A stretch of DNA of 7,581 bases. Origin: a bacterium. Lineage in GTDB: Bacteria > Patescibacteriota > Minisyncoccia > UBA6257. The notes beneath the pieces were generated by a model. It was not told the DNA's origin. It ran no database searches and saw only the letters and a list, made by a program, of their open reading frames with translations. Below are positions 1 to 4,410 of this stretch, piece by piece (the first letter of the stretch is position 1; each line of letters starts with the position of its first letter). The stretch spans positions 1 through 7,581 of the forward strand of contig DAOVIY010000021.1 in assembly GCA_030673525.1 (NCBI GenBank). The letters are read 5' to 3'. The position numbers and the translations under genes are program-made.

Positions 1-758
1 ACAAAATAAACTTGACCAACTGGTTTCAAACGAAGAAAGAATTTAGTCCATTCATTGTCATAATTTAGAATTAAATAATCAGTATCTTTTTGATTTTGAA
101 AAATACGGGCTTTTGCGCGAGCATAATCTTTCATATTGCAATGGCGATTAAGATGATCCCTATATAAATTAGTAATTACAGCTATCTTAGGTGTTTTATA
201 TTTTGGTTTTAACAGTTCGAGTTGAAAACTGGATAACTCTAAAATAACCGGAATACTTGGTTTTAATTTATCTAAAAACGAAAGAACTGGATTGTCTGGT
301 GTATTTCCACCCACCACAACATTATTATACTTCTCATGCAAAAGATGACCGATCCAATTAGTTATTGTAGTTTTACCCCAACTGCCAGTTACAGCTATAA
401 CTGGACTTTTATTAAATCTAAAAAATAAAGTTATTTCATTTTCAATGAATTTATTTGCTTGGTTGGCAATTTTAAGATAAGGATTATCTTTTACTGGTAC
501 ACCTGGATTTACAACAATAATATCATTGTTTTGAAAATCATTTTTGTTATGTTTTCCTAATACTAATTTTATTTGGGGAAGATATCTTTTTAATCTTTTT
601 AGTGACTTTTCTAAATCTTTTTTTTGTTTTAAGTCAGTAATACTAATTTTAGCCTTGTGTTTTAAAAGCCATAAACAGGTAGATACACCACCACCCAATA
701 TTCCCAATCCCACTACTAATACTTTTTTACCCTTAATAAATTTATTGATTTCTTGCAT
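1..758 (-). CDS. murD: UDP-N-acetylmuramoyl-L-alanine--D-glutamate ligase, MurD (N-terminal 252 residues; 3' end off the window)
   Basis: The minus-strand frame opens at ATG 758-756 and stays open to the left edge. MurD adds D-glutamate to UDP-MurNAc-L-Ala with ATP in the cytoplasm, a step of peptidoglycan synthesis. Visible: an N-terminal Rossmann-type start (VLVVGLGILGGG, about residues 13-24), the NPGVP motif (84-88), an ATP P-loop TGSWGKTT (124-131), the MurD-typical ELSSFQLE (174-181), NLYRDHLNRH (197-206) matching the Mur-ligase NxxxDHLDRH motif, and YARAKARIF (212-220), whose Lys216 lines up with the carbamylated lysine. MurD is usually about 450 residues, so the C-terminal third domain lies outside the window. 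Oddities: the P-loop has Trp where Asn (GTNGK) is usual, and DHLNRH has Asn for Asp. There is no Shine-Dalgarno; the start sits just after a promoter-like -10. The family call rests on several motifs and is secure; MurD rather than another Mur ligase rests mainly on ELSSFQLE and NPGVP. Confidence 0.93.
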   Translation of the reverse strand, partial: MQEINKFIKGKKVLVVGLGILGGGVSTCLWLLKHKAKISITDLKQKKDLEKSLKRLKRYLPQIKLVLGKHNKNDFQNNDIIVVNPGVPVKDNPYLKIANQANKFIENEITLFFRFNKSPVIAVTGSWGKTTITNWIGHLLHEKYNNVVVGGNTPDNPVLSFLDKLKPSIPVILELSSFQLELLKPKYKTPKIAVITNLYRDHLNRHCNMKDYARAKARIFQNQKDTDYLILNYDNEWTKFFLRLKPVGQVYF

Positions 759-765
759 AATAATT

Positions 766-795
766 ATTTTAACATTCAAAAATCTTTATTGCCAA
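766..795 (-). promoter_or_regulatory. Putative murD promoter (extended -10), near-leaderless
   Basis: On the minus strand TTGGCA (795-790) and TAAAAT (771-766) are 18 nt apart, with a TGT extension (774-772) before the -10. Only 7 nt separate the -10 from the murD ATG, so a start at the usual distance falls on or next to the start codon. This is inferred from consensus matches only. Confidence 0.5.
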
Positions 796-808
796 TCTTG
801 ATTAGGGG

Positions 809-836
809 TTGATTTTTTTCTTTTTTTTGTTATAAT
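809..836 (+). promoter_or_regulatory. Sigma70-type promoter for the structured RNA upstream of trxB
   Basis: TTGATT (809-814) and a perfect TATAAT (831-836) are separated by 16 nt. The spacer is almost pure T. Transcription would start near G843, exactly the first base of the first hairpin of the RNA described next. That agreement is the best support for both features. Confidence 0.65.
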
Positions 837-842
837 TATTTT

Positions 843-943
843 GACGATCGCAAGGTTGTCAACGGTGGGGCTTCCTTTCCTGCTTGCAGGAAAGGATCAC
901 CAGAAAAACAGGTGTCTTTGATACCTGTTTTTCTTTTATTTTT
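843..943 (+). ncRNA. Candidate three-hairpin small RNA (or trxB leader) of unknown class
   Basis: The stretch starts 7 nt after a TATAAT box and ends at an intrinsic terminator. Hairpin 1 (843-849 with 854-860) is a 7-bp stem with two G-U pairs and a GCAA (GNRA) tetraloop. Hairpin 2 (873-882 with 887-896) is a perfect 10-bp stem capped by CTTG, a stable tetraloop. It is enclosed by GGTG (864-867) pairing with CACC (898-901), leaving a lopsided internal loop (868-872 opposite 897). Hairpin 3 (902-913 with 923-934) is the terminator. By hand count 843-927 is about 50% G+C, against about 30% around it, as expected of a structured RNA in an AT-rich genome. No start codon with a useful frame stands out. 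It does not match SRP RNA, 6S, tmRNA, T-box or any riboswitch consensus I can recall. It could be a free-standing sRNA or an attenuating leader of trxB, whose ATG is about 80 nt downstream. The structure is seen; expression and function are inferred. Confidence 0.6.
902..943 (+). terminator. Intrinsic terminator of the structured RNA
   Basis: A perfect 12-bp inverted repeat, 902-913 against 923-934, is followed by a T-rich run broken by one A (934-943). The 9-nt loop can add G914-U922, U915-A921 and C916-G920, extending the stem to 15 bp around UUU. The A-rich left arm also provides a short U-tract on the opposite strand, but the layout favours + strand termination. Confidence 0.75.
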
Positions 944-957
944 GAGTAAAATGAAGA

Positions 958-989
958 AACAATGTTCTTGAGCGAAGCGAAAGGTTGTT
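958..989 (+). repeat. Inverted repeat built on a GCGAAGC mini-hairpin, overlapping the trxB -35
   Basis: AACAA (958-962) pairs with TTGTT (985-989), and TCTT (966-969) with AAGG (981-984). Inside are facing GA steps (970-971 and 979-980), able to form tandem sheared G-A pairs, then GC-GAA-GC (972-978). The heptamer d(GCGAAGC) is known as an exceptionally stable DNA mini-hairpin. The 3' arm overlaps the proposed trxB -35 element. It may be a regulatory hairpin or one copy of a dispersed genomic repeat; one window cannot tell. Confidence 0.4.
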
Positions 990-1014
990 ATTTCTGGCTT
1001 AAAGGTGTTAAAAT
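985..1014 (+). promoter_or_regulatory. Putative trxB promoter (extended -10), leaderless start
   Basis: TTGTTA (985-990) and TAAAAT (1009-1014) are 18 nt apart, with TGT (1006-1008) as an extended -10. The trxB ATG is at 1024, 9 nt after the -10, so the mRNA would carry at most a few untranslated bases. No Shine-Dalgarno is present between 1015 and 1023, which fits. The same TGTTAAAAT string forms the murD promoter on the other strand. Confidence 0.5.
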
Positions 1015-1023
1015 AAAAGAATT

Positions 1024-1953
1024 ATGAGCACCAAAGATGTGATTATCATTGGTAGTGGTCCAGCTGGTCTTACAGCTGGAATTTACGCTGGTAGGGCAAA
1101 ACTCAAAACATTATTATTCACTGGTTCACCTTTGGGAGGGCAATTAATGCTTAGCGAACAAATTGATGATTTTCCCGGTTTTCCTGAAAAAATGACAGGT
1201 CCAGATCTTATAAAAAAAATGATAGAACAAGTTAGAAAATTTGATGTAGAAATGATAGAAAAAAATGTGGTTTCTGTAGATTTTAAAAAAAGACCTTTTG
1301 TTATAAAAACAGATAATGAAGAATATTTGACAAAAGCTGTAATTGTAGCTACTGGAGCCTCAACTAAATGGCTTGGTTTAAAAAATGAACAGGAATTGAT
1401 TGGTCATGGTATTTCTGCTTGCGCTGTATGTGATGGCTTTTTCTTTAAAGATAAAATTGTAGGCGTTATAGGAGGAGGCGATAGTGCTATGGAAAATGCT
1501 ATTGTTTTAACTAAATACGCAAAAAAGGTTTTTATTATTCATCGTAGAAATGAATTAAAAGCGTCTAAGAGATTACAAGAGGAAGTTTTTAATAATCCTA
1601 AAATAGAATTTATTTGGAATACTGTTATCTCAGAAATTAAAGGAAAAAATTCTTTAGAAGGAGTTTATATAGAAGATGTAAATACAAAAGAAAAAAAGAT
1701 TTTAGAATTAGATGGATTATTTGTATCAATTGGTTATAAACCAACAACTGATATTTTCCAAAATCAATTAGAACTAGATAATTATGGCTACATCAAAATA
1801 AAGGAAAATACAAAAACTTCTGTTGATGGAGTATTTGCCGCAGGGGATGTTTGCGATACTAAATATAAACAAGCAATTACTGCTGCTGGTTTGGGCGCTA
1901 TGGCTCTTTTGGATGCTGATAAATGGTTAAGGAAACAAGATAATAGAACTTGA
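1024..1953 (+). CDS. trxB: Thioredoxin-disulfide reductase (TrxB)
   Basis: A 309-residue flavoprotein that passes electrons from NADPH through FAD and a redox-active disulfide to thioredoxin in the cytoplasm. Seen in order: FAD-binding GSGPAG (10-15), GGQL (38-41), the ATG segment of the FAD domain (110-112), the redox pair CAVC (133-136; usually CATC), the NADPH-binding GGGDSAMENA (150-159) with HRR (173-175) for the NADP phosphate, SIGYKP (235-240), and the C-terminal FAD-contact AAGDVCD (272-278). The length is normal and no key residue is missing. The ATG at 1024 is favoured because the Rossmann motif begins within a few residues; no Shine-Dalgarno precedes it, matching a leaderless start. 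A candidate structured RNA lies just upstream and murD is divergent. No thioredoxin gene is in the window. No terminator follows; the next gene's -35 overlaps the trxB stop codon, so readthrough into that gene is likely. Confidence 0.97.
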   Translation: MSTKDVIIIGSGPAGLTAGIYAGRAKLKTLLFTGSPLGGQLMLSEQIDDFPGFPEKMTGPDLIKKMIEQVRKFDVEMIEKNVVSVDFKKRPFVIKTDNEEYLTKAVIVATGASTKWLGLKNEQELIGHGISACAVCDGFFFKDKIVGVIGGGDSAMENAIVLTKYAKKVFIIHRRNELKASKRLQEEVFNNPKIEFIWNTVISEIKGKNSLEGVYIEDVNTKEKKILELDGLFVSIGYKPTTDIFQNQLELDNYGYIKIKENTKTSVDGVFAAGDVCDTKYKQAITAAGLGAMALLDADKWLRKQDNRT

Positions 1954-1978
1954 CAATCGTTTCATTAAATGCTACCAT
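1950..1978 (+). promoter_or_regulatory. Promoter of the small membrane protein gene
   Basis: A perfect TTGACA -35 (1950-1955) overlaps the trxB stop codon and lies 17 nt before TACCAT (1973-1978). The predicted start near 1985 gives a leader of about 40 nt that carries a strong ribosome-binding site. Confidence 0.55.
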
Positions 1979-2010
1979 ATTATTGATTAGTTATTTGATA
2001 AAAATTTTTC

Positions 2011-2018
2011 AAAGGAGG
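2011..2018 (+). promoter_or_regulatory. Consensus Shine-Dalgarno for the small membrane protein
   Basis: AAAGGAGG ends 7 nt before ATG 2026, an ideal spacing. It fixes the start of this small gene. It stands out because none of the other genes here has a comparable site; tgt has only a weak AAAGG (4397-4401). Confidence 0.8.
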
Positions 2019-2025
2019 ATTTGAA

Positions 2026-2247
2026 ATGTTTAGAAAATTTATCAGAGAAATTGCTTTATTTATCTTTTCCTCGTGTCTAATCTTCTATGTTTTGGTTTAT
2101 TGTTTATTTGATTTTTTCATAAACTTATTTATGGGAACAAAAACAGCAAAACTACTTCTTTTGACCAGGGAAAATATGGATAGAGCAATACAAAGTATTG
2201 GAGTATTTATTATTGAAAAATTAGAAAAGAAGCAAATGTGGTATTAA
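2026..2247 (+). CDS. Small single-pass membrane protein of unknown function (73 residues)
   Basis: I do not recognise this protein. Residues 1-8 are basic (FRKFIRE), followed by a long hydrophobic, aromatic-rich stretch at about 9-36 that is enough for one transmembrane helix, probably with the N-terminus inside. The rest (about 37-73) is polar and amphipathic, including LLLTRENMDRAIQSI and a charged EKLEKK near the end. Two cysteines (17 and 26) lie within the membrane segment. No catalytic motif is visible. The gene is well supported as real despite its size: it has a promoter with perfect -35, a consensus ribosome-binding site at ideal spacing, and a terminator starting at its stop codon. 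It is therefore probably expressed strongly and independently of trxB, although trxB transcripts may also read into it. Whether it works with TrxB is unknown; position is the only link. Confidence 0.75.
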   Translation: MFRKFIREIALFIFSSCLIFYVLVYCLFDFFINLFMGTKTAKLLLLTRENMDRAIQSIGVFIIEKLEKKQMWY

Positions 2248-2297
2248 AAGGGCGTCAAAAATTACTAGAATTACTAGAATTAGACGTCCTTTTCATT
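2246..2297 (+). terminator. Intrinsic terminator after the small membrane protein gene
   Basis: The 11-nt arms 2246-2256 and 2283-2293 pair completely with one G-U, followed by TTTTCATTT. The left arm begins inside the stop codon. The loop is unusually long (26 nt, 2257-2282) and contains a 9-bp tandem repeat. It separates the trxB block from the right-hand operon. Confidence 0.75.
2261..2278 (+). repeat. Two tandem copies of a 9-bp unit in the terminator loop
   Basis: ATTACTAGA at 2261-2269 is repeated exactly at 2270-2278, and a third partial copy (ATTAGA) follows. Probably replication slippage in a loop under little constraint. Confidence 0.6.
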
Positions 2298-2324
2298 TAC
2301 AAATCTTTAAAAATAATGTAAAAT
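2296..2324 (+). promoter_or_regulatory. Probable main promoter of the queuosine-containing operon
   Basis: TTTACA (2296-2301) and TAAAAT (2319-2324) are 17 nt apart, directly after the upstream terminator. The start would be near 2331, about 23 nt before ATG 2354. No Shine-Dalgarno lies in that leader. I see no other terminator as far as 7581, so it may drive all eight genes downstream. Confidence 0.6.
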
Positions 2325-2353
2325 ACTTTTTAGTACTTAAAAATTTAATTTGT

Positions 2354-2788
2354 ATGTGTGGACCAATTTGCGCTATAGGAATAGCTAGCGGATTAGGAAT
2401 TTCCCGTTGGTTTGGTATAGACGATATAACTTTAGGTTTATGGATAGGAGCGCTTATTCTATCAGTTTCTATTCAATTAAATATATTTTTAACTAAAAAA
2501 GGTAAAAGTTTTCCTTTTAGTTTTTGGGTTATTTTCGGAGGAACCTGGATATTATCATTTTTGCCAATTTCAAAAACTTTAATCCAAGATCCTTCTTGTA
2601 ATATCTTTGGCTTTCCTCGAGTAATTTGCGGCTCTATTTTGGGAGCATTAATTCTTTTTTTAGTAGATAAAGTAAATAATTTTATAATAGATAAACATAA
2701 TAAAAAAGTTTATTTTTATTATCAGAGAGTTATTATTCCTATTATTGGTTTAATTATTGTAAGTATGATTATTGAATCTATATGTTAA
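2354..2788 (+). CDS. Conserved-looking multi-pass membrane protein with N-terminal CxxxC, unknown function
   Basis: This 144-residue protein is strongly hydrophobic. Helices are likely at about 27-46, 56-73, 88-106 and 126-141, and a short apolar segment at 7-16 follows the cysteines. The N-terminus MCGPIC puts Cys2 and Cys6 at the start, then a glycine-rich stretch and SRWFGIDD (17-24). Two more cysteines (82 and 92) flank a loop before the third helix. From memory, this start (Cys-x-Pro, SRxxGIDD, GLWIGALILS) resembles a hypothetical family common in Parcubacteria-type genomes; I cannot name it or verify that. The gene follows a good promoter, is the first of the right-hand operon, and is followed by a helical protein gene. 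A redox or metal role for the cysteines, or transport, would be guesswork. Confidence 0.8.
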   Translation: MCGPICAIGIASGLGISRWFGIDDITLGLWIGALILSVSIQLNIFLTKKGKSFPFSFWVIFGGTWILSFLPISKTLIQDPSCNIFGFPRVICGSILGALILFLVDKVNNFIIDKHNKKVYFYYQRVIIPIIGLIIVSMIIESIC

Positions 2789-2798
2789 ATTAAAAATT

Positions 2799-3341
2799 AT
2801 GAATATACGAGATAAAAAAGTTGCTGATTTATTTAATAAGATTAAAAAATTCAAAGAAGAAGGGAATGCTTTGGATTTATCGTCGAAGGAAGATTTGGGA
2901 ATAGCTGTTATGAATTTAATCTCTATGGAAGAGCATTTCTTTTTTACTTATGAAAAAACAAAAGATGAAAAATACCTTGATTTGCTTAATAAAATAAGGG
3001 AGTTCCGTAAAGAGTTATTAGCAAAAATTGTTAAAAATCCAGATGGAGAAATTTGGTGTATTTCAAAACATCTTTTATCTGCGAGTATGCGTTTGATGGA
3101 AGTAGGAACTAAAAAATTAAGAAACGGCGGAGAAAAAGAGACAAAAGATTTATTTGATAAAGCTTATGCGCTTTGGAATATATTTTGGGGATTAAATTTA
3201 AATTTGATAGATGTAAAAGATGTTAAGCAACGTGATGAGAACGAGAATAATAATCTTGAAGTAGCAAAAGGGAAAAAATCTAATGTTTTTGATAAATTAA
3301 GCGGTATTATTAAAAGCATAATAGATTGTTGTAAAGAGTGA
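2799..3341 (+). CDS. Soluble helical protein of unknown function, second gene of the operon
   Basis: The product is 180 residues from ATG 2799. An earlier in-frame ATG at 2772 would lie inside the previous gene and add only MNLYVKLKI, so 2799, 10 nt after the previous stop, is preferred. No signal peptide or membrane segment is visible. It appears almost wholly helical: a basic start, then MEEHFFFTYEKTKDEKYLDL (residues 43-62), a charged helix with EFRKELL, then EIWCISKHLLSASMRLMEVG (84-103), and FDKAYALWNIFWGLNL. After an acidic, Asn-rich linker the C-terminus is basic and ends in CCKE. The Glu-Glu-His and Cys-x-x-x-His pairs could bind metal, but this is inference. I recall similar proteins beside similar membrane genes in candidate-phyla bacteria, which suggests a conserved pair. 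queA starts 6 nt after the stop, so the gene is probably cotranscribed with queuosine genes. Confidence 0.8.
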   Translation: MNIRDKKVADLFNKIKKFKEEGNALDLSSKEDLGIAVMNLISMEEHFFFTYEKTKDEKYLDLLNKIREFRKELLAKIVKNPDGEIWCISKHLLSASMRLMEVGTKKLRNGGEKETKDLFDKAYALWNIFWGLNLNLIDVKDVKQRDENENNNLEVAKGKKSNVFDKLSGIIKSIIDCCKE

Positions 3342-3347
3342 TTTAAT

Positions 3348-4394
3348 ATGAATATTTCACTTTTTGATTATCATTTGTCAAAAGAATTTATTGCTCAAGA
3401 ACCAATAGAGCCGCGAGACCACTCGCGTCTTTTAATATTAGATAGAAAAATCAAAAAGATAGAGCATAAAAGATTTTATGAAATATTAAATTATTTATCT
3501 GATAATGATGTTTTGGTTTTTAATAATAGTAAAGTAGTGCCAGCGCGTTTATATGGAAAGAAAATTCCCACACAGGGAAAAACGGAAATTCTTCTTATTC
3601 GACCTGAGAATAAAAAGATTTTTGATTTTATTTCATGGCCTAAGCGATGGGTAATTATTGGGAAACCTCAATTAAAACAAGAGCAGATTATTGAATTTAG
3701 CCAAGCATTAAAAGGAAAAATAGAAGAAATATTAAATTACGAAAGAATTATATGTTTTAATATGGAAGGTAATGCTTTAAAGCAGGAGATTTTATCTTTA
3801 GGGCAATTTCCTTTACCTCCATATATTACTAATCCTATAAAATATTCTTTTTCAAAATATCAAACAATCTATGCTGAAAAGGAAGGTTCAATTGCTGCCC
3901 CTACTGCTGGTTTTCATTTTACAAAAGATCTTTTTAAAAAAATAAAAGAGAAAGGAATTGATATACAATTTATTACTTTACATGTAGGATTGGGAACTTT
4001 TCTATCAGTAAAGTCGCAGGATATTGAAAAACATCAAATGCATTCAGAATCTTTTGAACTTTCTAAAGATGTTGCTAAAATACTTAATAAAGCAAAATCA
4101 GAAGGTAAAAGAATTATTGCTGTTGGAACTACTGTAACCCGTGTTTTAGAAAGTTGTGTTAATGAAAATTCAGAATTAGAACCAAAACAAGAACAGACAG
4201 ATTTATTTATTTACCCTGGATGTAAATTTAAATTTGTTGATTCTTTGATTACAAATTTTCATCTTCCTAAATCAACTCTATTAATGTTGGTTTTTGCCTT
4301 TGCTGGAGGGGATATAATTCTAAAAGCTTATCAACAAGCTATTATGAAAAAATATAGATTCTTCTCATTTGGAGACGCAATGTTTATAAAATAA
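3348..4394 (+). CDS. queA: S-adenosylmethionine:tRNA ribosyltransferase-isomerase (QueA)
   Basis: QueA transfers and isomerises the ribosyl group of S-adenosylmethionine onto preQ1 already placed at tRNA position 34, giving epoxyqueuosine. The 348 residues are the normal length. Motifs in order: FDYHLSKEFIAQEPIEPRDH (6-25), matching the family's start, then DVLVFNNSKVVPARLYG (54-70), EGSIAAPTAGFHFT (179-192), LHVGLGTF (211-218), the EKHQMHSE segment (227-234), GTTVTRVLES (260-269; usually GTTSVRTLES), TNFHLPKSTLLMLV (302-315), AFAGG (317-321) and FGDAM (341-345). No core motif is lost. The ATG at 3348 follows the previous stop by 6 nt without a Shine-Dalgarno. tgt begins 16 nt after its stop, then queH, so the three act in sequence on the same tRNAs (those with GUN anticodons in known systems). 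Confidence 0.97.
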   Translation: MNISLFDYHLSKEFIAQEPIEPRDHSRLLILDRKIKKIEHKRFYEILNYLSDNDVLVFNNSKVVPARLYGKKIPTQGKTEILLIRPENKKIFDFISWPKRWVIIGKPQLKQEQIIEFSQALKGKIEEILNYERIICFNMEGNALKQEILSLGQFPLPPYITNPIKYSFSKYQTIYAEKEGSIAAPTAGFHFTKDLFKKIKEKGIDIQFITLHVGLGTFLSVKSQDIEKHQMHSESFELSKDVAKILNKAKSEGKRIIAVGTTVTRVLESCVNENSELEPKQEQTDLFIYPGCKFKFVDSLITNFHLPKSTLLMLVFAFAGGDIILKAYQQAIMKKYRFFSFGDAMFIK

Positions 4395-4410
4395 CAAAAG
4401 GTTTAGCTCA

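Noticed and set aside
544..801. An 85-codon + strand open frame rich in Phe, Ile and Leu
   Set aside because: It lies antisense to murD, which has clear family motifs in its own frame; it has no ribosome-binding site and a composition typical of the reverse of an AT-rich gene.
861..901. Resemblance of AACGGTGG to a T-box element
   Set aside because: A T-box needs a long specifier stem upstream and a tRNA-acceptor-binding bulge. The transcript would have only about 20 nt before this point, and trxB is not a typical T-box target.
864..901. Hairpin 2 as the conserved domain of SRP RNA
   Set aside because: The GGAA-type tetraloop and the flanking CAGG/AGCA internal loop of SRP RNA are missing.
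1995..2012. Imperfect palindrome TTGATAAAAATTTTTCAA before the small membrane protein gene
   Set aside because: It is almost all A/T with one mismatch and would make a very weak hairpin; such strings are expected by chance. An operator cannot be excluded but is not supported.
2294..2353. preQ1 riboswitch upstream of the queuosine-containing operon
   Set aside because: The leader is very AT-rich, about 23 nt long, with no C-rich hairpin loop or A-rich tail of the preQ1-I type and no room for the larger classes.
2772..2798. Upstream ATG for the helical protein, overlapping the membrane protein gene by 17 nt
   Set aside because: The extra nine residues look like translated spacer and overlap the previous gene; ATG 2799 gives a normal 10-nt gap.
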